From the NCBI GenBank assembly GCA_020350085.1, contig CP070706.1, positions 2,296,012 to 2,303,516 on the forward strand: a stretch of DNA of 7,505 nt, read 5' to 3'. The notes beneath the pieces were generated by a model. That model was not told the origin of the DNA and ran no database searches. It was given only the letters and a program-made list of their open reading frames with translations. Below, one piece after another: positions 1-5,685 of this stretch (positions are counted from its first letter, which is position 1; each line of letters opens with the position of its first letter). Made by a program: the position numbers and the translations under genes. Origin of the DNA: Acidobacteriota bacterium (GTDB lineage: Bacteria > Acidobacteriota > Polarisedimenticolia > J045).

Positions 1-277
1 CAAGGAGCTGACGGCCGAGGCCGAACTTGGGAAGATCTACGTCGGGCGGGTCGTCCGCACGACGAACTTCGGTGCGTTCGTGGAGATTCTCCCGGGGGTG
101 GAAGGACTTCTGCACATCTCCGAGATCGCAGAGCACCGCGTCCGCCAGACGACCGACGAGATCGAAGAAGGCGACGAAGTGCTGGTGAAGGTGATCGACA
201 TCGACGCCCAGGGACGGGTGCGCCTGTCCCGCCGCGCGGCGATGAAAGAACGCGCCGAGACGGCGCCCGCGGACTGA
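1..277 (+). CDS. pnp: Polyribonucleotide nucleotidyltransferase (PNPase), C-terminal S1 domain, partial
   Basis: Only the last 91 codons are present; the gene enters from the left edge and the first complete codon is at base 2. The visible part is an S1 RNA-binding domain of the PNPase type. It runs from KIYVGRVVRTTNFGAFVEIL through GVEGLLHISEIAEHRV to DEVLVKVIDIDAQGRVRLS, followed by a short polar tail. In PNPase this domain follows the two RNase PH domains and a KH domain. The enzyme degrades RNA from the 3' end by phosphorolysis, as a trimer, often in the degradosome. The phrases 'GAFVEILPG.EGLLHIS' and 'D.QGR.RLS' are those of PNPase and differ from the S1 repeats of ribosomal protein S1. 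The catalytic domains lie outside the window, so another single-S1 protein cannot be fully excluded. The next gene on the same strand starts 33 bp downstream. Confidence 0.9.
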   Translation, partial: KELTAEAELGKIYVGRVVRTTNFGAFVEILPGVEGLLHISEIAEHRVRQTTDEIEEGDEVLVKVIDIDAQGRVRLSRRAAMKERAETAPAD

Positions 278-283
278 CGCGCG

Positions 284-303
284 GCCGCCTCGGCGCCGGC
301 GGC
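284..303 (+). repeat. GC-only stem-loop between pnp and the MshEN gene
   Basis: A perfect 6-bp inverted repeat (GCCGCC at 284-289, GGCGGC at 298-303) encloses an 8-base loop. It begins 6 bp after the pnp stop and ends 7 bp before the next ATG. No T-tract follows it, so it does not look like an intrinsic terminator. In an mRNA it would occupy the region where a ribosome binding site is expected. It could also be a chance product of the high GC content. Confidence 0.35.
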
Positions 304-310
304 AGACGCT

Positions 311-1294
311 ATGGCGCGCAAGCTCGGAGAGTTACTCCTCGCCAAGGGCCTGGTCACTGAGCGACAGCTCCAAGAGGGGCTTCGCTCGCAACGAGCGTTC
401 GGTGGCCCGATCGGCTCGAACCTCGTGCAACTCGGATTCATCGACGAGGACGTGCTCTCCGCCGCGCTTTCGGAGCTGCACGCGGTACCGGCCGTTGCCC
501 GCGAGCAGCTGATGACGATCCCCACCGAGCTGCGGGGGGTCGTCTCGGGCGAGTTCGCACGCCGACACCGCCTGATACCGTTCCGCATCAGCGGAGGCGA
601 TCTACACGTCGCCGTCGACAACCCGACCGATGCGCAGGCGCTCGCCGAAGCGAGCCGCATCACCGGCTTGCGTATCCTGCCTCACGTGGCCCCGGCCGGT
701 CTGCTGCGCGAGATGCTCGCGCGGCATTTCGGCTCGACCGATGCACCGGTCGCCGAGCCGGACCCGCCCGCTCGGCGTGCCGACGGTGGCCTGCTCCTGC
801 GCGAGATCGGTCGGCAGCTGGCGCGTGCAGACACTCGTGACGCGATCCTCGAGCTGGCTTTGACGGCGATCGCCTCTTTGGCGCCGCGCGTGGCCGTACT
901 CGTGGTTCGCGAGCAGGACGCGGTGCTGTGGAACGCGCGCGGTCTGGTCGGCGCGCGTCGAGGCCGCGCGGTGCCACTCGCGAGCGGATCGGTGCTGCGT
1001 GCCGCATGCGAGACGCCTGCCCTGTGGCCGATTCCCGTGGAGCCGACGCGAGCCAATGAGGAGCTCTACACCGCGCTCGGGTTCGCCCGGCCTTCCGAAG
1101 CGCTCGTCGTCCCGGTAAAGCTCAAAGAGAGAGTCGTGTTCGTCCTGTACGCCGAGGACGCCGTTTTGGACGAGCCTGCCGGCGTCGAGCTGTTGTCGTC
1201 TCTGTCGACAATGCTGGCCCTCTCGCTCGAGAGAGCGATCCTGAGGCAGAAGATCCTGCGCATGAGCGGCGCGGCGACCGGCGTGAGCCCGTAG
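311..1294 (+). CDS. MshEN-domain protein with GAF-like C-terminal half (possible c-di-GMP receptor)
   Basis: This is a 327-residue soluble protein without signal peptide or membrane segment. Residues 4-27 and 33-56 form two tandem copies of the 24-residue MshEN motif (consensus RLGxxLxxxGlixxxqLxxaLxxQ). Copy 1 is KLGELLLAKG...QLQEGLRSQ; copy 2 is PIGSNLVQLG...VLSAALSEL. Residues 57-141 match the rest of the GspE/PilB N-terminal domain, including 'LHVAVDNPTDAQAL'. In MshE-type ATPases this domain binds c-di-GMP. Here the secretion ATPase domain is absent: there is no Walker A motif. A Pro/Ala-rich linker (142-158) leads instead to an alpha/beta region (about 160-315) that reads like a GAF domain, ending in a long helix 'LLSSLSTMLALSLERAIL'. 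A regulatory or adaptor role is inferred; the ligand is unproven. The ATG is supported because the first motif begins at residue 4. No clear Shine-Dalgarno precedes it, so it may be co-transcribed or coupled with pnp. Confidence 0.8.
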   Translation: MARKLGELLLAKGLVTERQLQEGLRSQRAFGGPIGSNLVQLGFIDEDVLSAALSELHAVPAVAREQLMTIPTELRGVVSGEFARRHRLIPFRISGGDLHVAVDNPTDAQALAEASRITGLRILPHVAPAGLLREMLARHFGSTDAPVAEPDPPARRADGGLLLREIGRQLARADTRDAILELALTAIASLAPRVAVLVVREQDAVLWNARGLVGARRGRAVPLASGSVLRAACETPALWPIPVEPTRANEELYTALGFARPSEALVVPVKLKERVVFVLYAEDAVLDEPAGVELLSSLSTMLALSLERAILRQKILRMSGAATGVSP

Positions 1295-1325
1295 AAATAG
1301 CGACCGTCCGGGCCGATCGACGCGC

Positions 1326-2495
1326 TCAGAGCAGCTCTGCTCGGTCCCCGAGCCGAATCTCGCGCCGCGCTTCGAGAACCTTGACCGTCGAGCCGCCGCC
1401 ATTCGCGCTCAATACGACACCCTGCGCGACGACGAGCCGCACCTCGCTGACCTCGCTCTGGCGCCAAAACAGGATCCGGTCACCCGCGGTCAGTCCCGCG
1501 CGAGAGCCGAGATCGATCCCGACGATGTCGCCTGAGCCGGCCACGGTCGCCTCGGGTTCGGCCGTGACGACCACGTAACCGTTGACCTCACCGGCCTGCG
1601 GCGAGGAGAGCTCGACGAGCGGGATGCGCTCGATCATCGGTACCGGCATCTCGCGATACGGCTGGAGCACATCACCCACGGTGATCGCATCGCACGACAG
1701 CCCGATCTCCGCCGTCGCGGAGGTCTGCTGCACGGCGATGACGCGCAGCATGCCCATGCGCCGCACGTAGACCGCCACATGATGACCGGTCTGGGGGTGT
1801 TCCAGCCACCCCTCCGAGCGGATGATCGAGAACTCGTCGCCGGGCTCGATCCCCATGTCGCGGCCGGCGCTGAGGTAGACGATGTCACCGCTCGCATGGA
1901 GTTCCTTGTCCGGCTCCTCGCGTCCGATGATCACCAGCGGAGTCGGATCGAAGGTGTCGTACAGCTGCGCCAGACAGACCAGTTCCTGCTGCTCGGCAGC
2001 GGGCACGAGCAGCGGGCCGGTGGGTTGTTCGGGTGGTGCAGGAGTCGGCTCGGGCTTCACGGGCGCCTCGGGCGGCACCTCGGGCTCGGCTTCGACCATC
2101 TCGACGATCCCCTCCTCGCCGACGACGGTCGGTGCCGGCGGGACCACCAGAGGATCTCCCGGATAGATCCAGTGCGAGTAGGTGACGTACCGATTCGCGT
2201 CCCAGATCACGGGCCAGAGATACGGATCATCGTAGTAACGCTGGGAAAGATCCCAGAGCGTGTCCCCGCGCTCGATGACGTGCACCGCCGCCCCCTCCGG
2301 CGGCGTCGGCGGATCGTACGGCGTCCAGTGATCGACCTTGTACTCAAGGTTGGTCGGTGGCGGCACGTAGCCGCGCGTGCGCCCGTCATCTGTCGGCGTC
2401 GCAGCTTCCTGGGCCGAGATCGATGGGACCGGCGCCACCGTCAGCAGCAGCCACGCCGCGGCCCATCGCCAGCAGCGCTCGCGAACCTCCACCAT
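1326..2495 (-). CDS. Exported LysM-domain protein with duplicated C-terminal beta domain
   Basis: The product has 389 residues. Residues 1-28 form a signal peptide (Arg-rich start, hydrophobic AAAWLLLTVAPV, likely cut after SISA28). After a Pro/Thr-rich segment comes a LysM domain at 71-119, with 'HVIERGDTLWDLSQRYYDDP', 'VIWDANRYV' and 'IYPGDPLVVP'. LysM domains bind N-acetylglucosamine-containing glycans such as peptidoglycan. A Pro/Glu-rich linker (about 120-165) follows, then a C-terminal region with two related units, 203-280 and 322-389. These begin GDIVYLSAGRDMGIEPGDEF and GDIVGIDLGSRAGLTAGDRI, and each closes with a '.I..GD.' step. The units recall the FlgT C-terminal type of beta domain, but that is a pattern impression only. 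No catalytic domain is visible. The start is fixed by GGAGG 5 bp upstream. It lies 132 bp downstream of rsmD behind a possible promoter. The role is probably periplasmic and wall-associated; the exact function is unknown. Confidence 0.85.
   Translation of the reverse strand: MVEVRERCWRWAAAWLLLTVAPVPSISAQEAATPTDDGRTRGYVPPPTNLEYKVDHWTPYDPPTPPEGAAVHVIERGDTLWDLSQRYYDDPYLWPVIWDANRYVTYSHWIYPGDPLVVPPAPTVVGEEGIVEMVEAEPEVPPEAPVKPEPTPAPPEQPTGPLLVPAAEQQELVCLAQLYDTFDPTPLVIIGREEPDKELHASGDIVYLSAGRDMGIEPGDEFSIIRSEGWLEHPQTGHHVAVYVRRMGMLRVIAVQQTSATAEIGLSCDAITVGDVLQPYREMPVPMIERIPLVELSSPQAGEVNGYVVVTAEPEATVAGSGDIVGIDLGSRAGLTAGDRILFWRQSEVSEVRLVVAQGVVLSANGGGSTVKVLEARREIRLGDRAELL
1329..1353. repeat. Two overlapping stem-loops at a convergent gene junction
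   Basis: Two inverted repeats share bases 1339-1342 and are therefore mutually exclusive. GCTCGG/CCGAGC (1339-1344 and 1348-1353) has a 3-base loop. GAGCA/TGCTC (1329-1333 and 1338-1342) has a 4-base loop. They lie in the last codons of the LysM gene, about 35-60 bp past the stop of the converging MshEN gene. Neither is followed by a T-run on either strand. A bidirectional termination or 3'-end-stabilising role is possible, but the codons alone could explain them. The 31 bp between the two stop codons contain no terminator that I can see. Confidence 0.25.
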
Positions 2496-2500
2496 GGGAC

Positions 2501-2505
2501 CCTCC
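2501..2505 (-). promoter_or_regulatory. Shine-Dalgarno site of the LysM gene
   Basis: GGAGG on the − strand lies 5 bp before the ATG at 2495. It is the clearest ribosome binding site in the window and confirms the start that places the signal peptide at the N-terminus. Confidence 0.75.
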
Positions 2506-2545
2506 AGAAAGAAGCCCCGACCGTCACGGCCGGCGGCCTGCGGCG

Positions 2546-2575
2546 AATGTAGGTCTCCGATCCCCGAAACGGCAA
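2546..2575 (-). promoter_or_regulatory. Possible sigma-70-type promoter of the LysM gene
   Basis: On the − strand, TTGCCG (2575-2570) and TACATT (2551-2546) are 18 bp apart. Each matches the -35/-10 consensus at 4 of 6 positions. Transcription would begin near 2539, giving a leader of about 44 bases ending in the GGAGG site. The surrounding sequence is less GC-rich than the coding DNA. Its position in the only gap of more than 100 bp upstream of this gene supports it, but such weak matches do occur by chance. Confidence 0.4.
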
Positions 2576-2603
2576 TCCGACGCCCCCCGAGGCCCGGCCG
2601 GCT

Positions 2604-2619
2604 CTCCCGCAGACGGGAG
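2604..2619 (-). terminator. Terminator-like stem-loop after rsmD, without T-tract
   Basis: A perfect 6-bp inverted repeat (CTCCCG at 2604-2609, CGGGAG at 2614-2619) with a 4-base loop starts 8 bp beyond the rsmD stop, in the direction of rsmD transcription. The sequence after it is GC-rich with no run of T, so classical intrinsic termination is not supported. It could stabilise the rsmD 3' end or slow the polymerase. Its position between rsmD and the possible LysM promoter fits a transcript boundary. Confidence 0.3.
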
Positions 2620-2627
2620 CCCGTCGC

Positions 2628-3188
2628 TCAGCCGAGGTGGACCGCCGTCAGCACCGTATCGCCGTAACGCCTCGACCAGATCGGCGGCACACCCGCCAAC
2701 TCCGGGGGCTCGCGGTGGCGGTGCTCGAGCACCAGCAGGCTCCCCTCGCCGACCAACCCCGGCTCGGCCAGGGCGGCGACCCAGCGGCCGGTCCGCCGCT
2801 CACCGTAGGGCGGGTCCAGGAAGATGGTCGTGGGCACCCCCCGCACCAACCGCGGCGCGCCCCGCGCCAGCCACTGCTCGACCGGGCCCGCGTAGACGCT
2901 GAGCTCCCCCTCGCTGGTGTCGATCCCGAGCAGGCGGATGTTGCGCTCGATCACGCGCAGCGCCGCTCGAGCGTGCTCAACGAGGATCACCGGGCACGCC
3001 CCGCGCGAGAGTGCTTCCAGACCGACGGCGCCGGTTCCGGCGCAAAGATCAACGAACGGCCGACTCGCCACGGCCGGCCCGAGGATGTTGAACAGCGCCT
3101 CGCGCACCGGGTCTGCCGTGGGTCGCAGCCCACGCCGCGGCACGGGCGCCAGAACGCGCCCTTTGAATCTTCCGCTGACGATCCTCAA
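2628..3188 (-). CDS. rsmD: 16S rRNA (guanine(966)-N(2))-methyltransferase RsmD
   Basis: The 186-residue product has the full RsmD pattern. It opens with MRIVSGRFKGRVL and 'GLRPTADPVREALFNIL' (residues 20-36). The SAM-binding motif I is VDLCAGTGAVGLEALSRGA (46-64), with acidic Glu71 at the next strand. The catalytic N6/N2-type motif DPPYG is at 125-129. RsmD methylates the exocyclic amine of G966 in helix 31 of 16S rRNA during 30S assembly, using S-adenosylmethionine. The start is TTG: no other start codon lies in frame between it and the end of exbD, and the family begins just here. Its TTG overlaps the TGA of a possible 22-codon ORF (TTGA), and no Shine-Dalgarno is visible, so translation may depend on coupling. 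It sits downstream of exbD in the same run of genes. coaD, a common neighbour of rsmD, is not next to it here. Confidence 0.95.
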   Translation of the reverse strand: MRIVSGRFKGRVLAPVPRRGLRPTADPVREALFNILGPAVASRPFVDLCAGTGAVGLEALSRGACPVILVEHARAALRVIERNIRLLGIDTSEGELSVYAGPVEQWLARGAPRLVRGVPTTIFLDPPYGERRTGRWVAALAEPGLVGEGSLLVLEHRHREPPELAGVPPIWSRRYGDTVLTAVHLG

Positions 3189-3253
3189 TCGAGACTCGGA
3201 TCCACGCGGAGCTTCTCGAGGTGACCCAGCGACACTCCGCCCCTCACGGCCAT
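3185..3253 (-). CDS. Possible 22-codon ORF coupling exbD to rsmD
   Basis: An ATG at 3253, two bases after the exbD stop, opens a 22-codon frame beginning MAVRGGVSLGHLEKL. It ends in a TGA that overlaps the TTG start of rsmD. It fills almost the whole 67-bp exbD–rsmD gap. A weak GGAG lies 11 bp upstream. The product resembles nothing I recognise. It could be a short coupling ORF that delivers ribosomes to the rsmD TTG start, which lacks its own binding site, or a chance frame. Size and composition alone cannot decide. Confidence 0.3.
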   Translation of the reverse strand: MAVRGGVSLGHLEKLRVDPSLD

Positions 3254-3255
3254 CT

Positions 3256-3687
3256 TCAGCGCCGCTCCGGCTCGGTCGGCGACGCTCGCCCGTCGCGCCG
3301 CGTGCCGAGCGTCACGCCAGCCTTCAGCGAGCGCGCCAGATCCAAGATCTCGACGACGGTTCCGTAGGGGACCTTCGTGTCGCCGCGCAGCAGGACTCGG
3401 CGCGTCTCGGCCTCGGATAGCAGCTGCTCGAGACGGCCGCGAGCCTGCTCCACCGAGGCGAACACCTGTCCGTCGATCGCGATCCGCCCGCTGGGGTCGA
3501 TGCTGATCTCGATCGGTCCGGCCGGAGCGGCCGTCGCTGTCCCGGCCGATGGCAGCGTGATCGGTAAGCCCGTTCCCTCGCGAAACGTCGTCGAGACGGT
3601 GAAGAAGATGATCAGCAAGAAGACGACGTCGACGAGTGGCGACAGATCGATCGTCGGGCGTCTCGGACGACGGGCCATGAACTCCAC
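3256..3687 (-). CDS. exbD: ExbD/TolR-family biopolymer transport protein
   Basis: The product has 143 residues from a GTG start. After a basic cytoplasmic N-terminus (MEFMARRPRRP) comes one membrane segment, 'IDLSPLVDVVFLLIIFFTVS' (residues 13-32). It carries the conserved proton-path aspartate (Asp20). A periplasmic ExbD domain follows, with 'IEISIDPSGRIAIDG' and 'VLLRGDTKVPYGTVVEILD', then a polar tail. ExbD and ExbB form the inner-membrane motor that uses the proton-motive force to energise TonB. I chose GTG at 3687 because GAGG lies 8 bp upstream and because ExbD proteins commonly begin MEF plus basic residues. An ATG at 3720 would add 11 residues inside exbB, and an ATG at 3678 lacks proper spacing. 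TolR is the alternative, but no tolA, tolB or pal is nearby, while a tonB is. Confidence 0.92.
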   Translation of the reverse strand: MEFMARRPRRPTIDLSPLVDVVFLLIIFFTVSTTFREGTGLPITLPSAGTATAAPAGPIEISIDPSGRIAIDGQVFASVEQARGRLEQLLSEAETRRVLLRGDTKVPYGTVVEILDLARSLKAGVTLGTRRDGRASPTEPERR

Positions 3688-3691
3688 GGCG

Positions 3692-4360
3692 TCAACCTCG
3701 AGCCACGGGCTGCTCGACATCGATCAGCGATTCGCTTCCGGTCGATGACGGCTGATCACCCGAGCTGCGTACGATCTGATGACAAGCGCGTTCGATGTCG
3801 ACGACGAGCTGCTCGGCGCGGCTCGCGAGCAGGTTGTGAACGACCAAGGCCGGGATCGCGACGGTCAGCCCGAACGCCGTCGTCAGCAGCGCTTCGGCGA
3901 TCCCGGCCGATAGCTCTTGGCCCTGGCCCGGCCCGGTTAGTGAGATCGTTCGAAACACCTTGATCATTCCGATCACGGTGCCGAGCAATCCGAGAAGCGG
4001 CGTCACCGAAGCCACGGTGCCGATGATCCCCAGGCCGCGCATGAGCTTGGGAGCCTCGCGCCTGCCGGCATCGGCGATCGCCTCGCGCACCGCGTCGAAT
4101 CCTTGGCTCCACCACTCGAGTCCCGCGACGACGATGCGTGAGAAAGGTCCGCCGTCGTGCCGGCAGACCTCGCGCGCTTCGGCGATCTTTCCGCCGCGCA
4201 CGAGCCGCAGCACCTGCCGCACCGTGGCCTCGGGAATCACGCGTGAGCGGCGAAGCATCCACAGCCGCTCGAGCGCGACGGCCAGCGCCAGCACCGACGC
4301 CAGCAGGATCGGCCACATGACCAGCCCACCGCGCGTGAACAAAGACCACAGCTCGCTCAT
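3692..4360 (-). CDS. exbB: ExbB/TolQ/MotA-family proton channel protein
   Basis: The product has 222 residues. Membrane segment 1 is about 13-33 (MWPILLASVLALAVALERLW). A cytoplasmic domain with 'GGKIAEAREVCRHDGGPFSRIV' style sequence spans 40-105. Membrane segments 2 and 3 (about 110-136 and 152-177) carry the family signatures TPLLGLLGTVIGMIKVF and 'AGIAEALLTTAFGLTVAIPA'. ExbB forms the pentameric inner-membrane channel around ExbD that drives TonB. The open frame runs 271 codons further upstream, but that stretch is antiparallel-frame noise within the helicase gene. The ATG at 4360 forms an ATGA overlap with the helicase stop and has AGAGG 5 bp upstream. exbD follows after 4 bp. TolQ is the main alternative; pairing with exbD and a nearby tonB favours ExbB. 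Confidence 0.92.
   Translation of the reverse strand: MSELWSLFTRGGLVMWPILLASVLALAVALERLWMLRRSRVIPEATVRQVLRLVRGGKIAEAREVCRHDGGPFSRIVVAGLEWWSQGFDAVREAIADAGRREAPKLMRGLGIIGTVASVTPLLGLLGTVIGMIKVFRTISLTGPGQGQELSAGIAEALLTTAFGLTVAIPALVVHNLLASRAEQLVVDIERACHQIVRSSGDQPSSTGSESLIDVEQPVARG
3696..3699 (-). promoter_or_regulatory. Shine-Dalgarno site that sets the exbD start
   Basis: GAGG on the − strand lies 8 bp before the GTG at 3687, within the last codons of exbB. It favours the GTG over the ATG at 3678 (17 bp away) and the ATG at 3720, which is upstream of it. Confidence 0.5.
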
Positions 4361-5580
4361 CGAGACCTCTTCTTCCGTCGCGAGAGCGTACGGCGTTTCC
4401 TGCGCTGGCGCGAGCCGGCGCCGCTGCTCTTGCGGCGAGCCGCGCCGCGCCGGACTCTCGGCGCGGGGCGCCGGAAACCGTCCAGCTCGTGGCGCGGCAG
4501 CGGCTGACCGAGAAGCCACTCGATTGCCGCCACCCGCTCCTGGTCCGCAGGACTGACCAGACTGATCGCGACGCCGTTTCTCGCCGCGCGTCCGGTCCGT
4601 CCGACGCGGTGGACATAGTCTTCGGCCGTCTGGGGCAGATCGTAGTTGACGACGATGTCGATGTCGGTGACGTCGAGTCCGCGCGCCGCCACGTCGGTCG
4701 CGACCATGACCGGGAACTCGCCGCGACGAAAGCATGCCAGGGCCCGCTCGCGGTTCGCCTGCGAAAGAAGACTCGACAAGCTGACGACCTCGTGACCGCT
4801 TCGTCGCAGCCGCGAGGCAACCTCGCTGGTCGCTTCCCGCGTCGCGGTGAAGATGAGCACCTTTTCTCCACGATGCGCTTGCAGCAGCCGCGCCAGCGCG
4901 CGCGGCTTGTCGGCCAGAACCAGCTCGTAGACCCGATGCTCGATCCCCTCGGCGACGATGTTCTGCTGTGAGACGCGCACGGTGACCGGCTCGTACAAGA
5001 ACTGGTCGGCGAGCGCCGTGATCGCAGGCGGCATCGTGGCCGAAAAAAGCATCGTCTGGCGTGAAAGCGGCACGCGTGCGCAGATCGTTCGAACATCCTC
5101 GATGAAGCCCATGTCGAGCATCCGATCCGCTTCGTCGAGAACGAGCCAGCGGGTCCACCGAGGCCTCAACCACGCCGAACCGAGAAAGTCGATCAATCGG
5201 CCTGGCGTGCCGACGACGATGTCGGGCTCCTCGTCGAGCTGTGCGCGCTGACCGGCGAGACTGGTTCCACCGTAGACCACCGTCGCGCGCACGCCGAGCG
5301 AGGCTCCCAGGCGCTCGGCCACTCCGGCGACCTGCTGCGCGAGCTCTCGCGTGGGACAGACGACGATCGCCTGCACGCGGCCGCGCGGCTGCAGCTTGTT
5401 CAGAATCGGCACCAGAAACGCGAGCGTCTTACCGGTGCCGGTCTGGGCGACGCCGACGATGTCGCGACCTTCCAGCGACGGGGGAATGCAATCGCGCTGA
5501 ACCGGGGTCGGGTGGACGAAGCCGCTTTCGTCGAGGGCTTGGAGCAGCGTGGGCTTGAGCGCGAAATCGGCGAACGTCAT
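4357..5580 (-). CDS. DEAD-box ATP-dependent RNA helicase
   Basis: The product has 407 residues with the complete two-RecA-domain core. The Q motif region holds Phe6 and Gln28 (HPTPVQRDCIP). Walker A is AQTGTGKT (45-52), motif Ia PTRELA (76-81), motif Ib TPGR (125-128), Walker B DEAD (149-152) and motif III SAT (180-182). Motif V is ATDVAARGLD (294-303) and motif VI HRVGRTGR (324-331). It should unwind short RNA duplexes in an ATP-dependent way, as the RhlE/DeaD/CsdA group does in ribosome assembly, cold adaptation and RNA decay. A strongly basic tail of about 30 residues (Arg/Lys/Ser) probably adds RNA binding. Where most members have 'HGD.SQ..R', this one has SSLLSQANR (269-277). I chose ATG 5580 because the Q motif begins right after it; upstream in-frame sequence is unlike the family. 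It overlaps exbB by ATGA. The subgroup (RhlE or other) is not assigned. Confidence 0.95.
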   Translation of the reverse strand: MTFADFALKPTLLQALDESGFVHPTPVQRDCIPPSLEGRDIVGVAQTGTGKTLAFLVPILNKLQPRGRVQAIVVCPTRELAQQVAGVAERLGASLGVRATVVYGGTSLAGQRAQLDEEPDIVVGTPGRLIDFLGSAWLRPRWTRWLVLDEADRMLDMGFIEDVRTICARVPLSRQTMLFSATMPPAITALADQFLYEPVTVRVSQQNIVAEGIEHRVYELVLADKPRALARLLQAHRGEKVLIFTATREATSEVASRLRRSGHEVVSLSSLLSQANRERALACFRRGEFPVMVATDVAARGLDVTDIDIVVNYDLPQTAEDYVHRVGRTGRAARNGVAISLVSPADQERVAAIEWLLGQPLPRHELDGFRRPAPRVRRGAARRKSSGAGSRQRRKRRTLSRRKKRSR

Positions 5581-5592
5581 ACCCGATCTTGT

Positions 5593-5655
5593 CGTCGAGT
5601 CGTTCAAAGTTGAATCGGGATCATAGCATCTACCCGCCAGCGCATCGACTCGACG
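5593..5655. repeat. 10-bp inverted repeat flanking the possible helicase promoter
   Basis: CGTCGAGTCG (5593-5602) and its exact reverse complement CGACTCGACG (5646-5655) are separated by 43 bp. The right arm overlaps the possible -35 box and the left arm lies just downstream of the expected transcription start. The pair could be operator half-sites bound by one regulator, or a chance match. It is in the 105-bp non-coding gap between tonB and the helicase gene. Confidence 0.35.
5620..5648 (-). promoter_or_regulatory. Possible promoter of the helicase–exbB–exbD–rsmD run
   Basis: On the − strand TATGAT (5625-5620) matches the -10 consensus at 5 of 6 positions. A weak TCGATG (5648-5643, 3 of 6) stands 17 bp upstream. 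Transcription would start near 5613, about 33 bases before the ATG. This is the least GC-rich stretch near the gene, in the only gap between tonB and the helicase gene. The poor -35 box suggests a weak or activator-dependent promoter if it is real. Confidence 0.4.
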
Positions 5656-5685
5656 CCGAGGACACACGTGCAGGCCGCCATGGGG

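Noticed and set aside
602..1402. 266-codon open frame on the − strand opposite the MshEN gene
   Set aside because: Gln/Arg-rich with no recognisable domain; the + strand MshEN motifs are unambiguous.
1779..2552. 257-codon open frame on the + strand opposite the LysM gene
   Set aside because: The product is an Arg/His-rich shadow. The − strand has a signal peptide, a LysM domain and a Shine-Dalgarno.
3688..3720. ATG at 3720 as the exbD start
   Set aside because: It adds 11 residues within exbB without a well-spaced binding site, while GTG 3687 has GAGG 8 bp upstream and gives the usual MEF start.
3256..4360. TolQ–TolR of a Tol–Pal system
   Set aside because: No tolA, tolB, pal or ybgF is adjacent and a tonB gene is close by, so ExbB–ExbD is the better call, though sequence alone does not exclude Tol.
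4361..5173. N-terminal extension of exbB by 271 codons
   Set aside because: It overlaps the helicase gene in another frame, is Arg/Ala-rich noise, and ExbB proteins begin just before the first membrane segment at ATG 4360.
5581..5667. Upstream extension of the helicase to 5667
   Set aside because: The added 29 residues do not resemble the family, run through the possible promoter, and the Q motif region fits a start at 5580.
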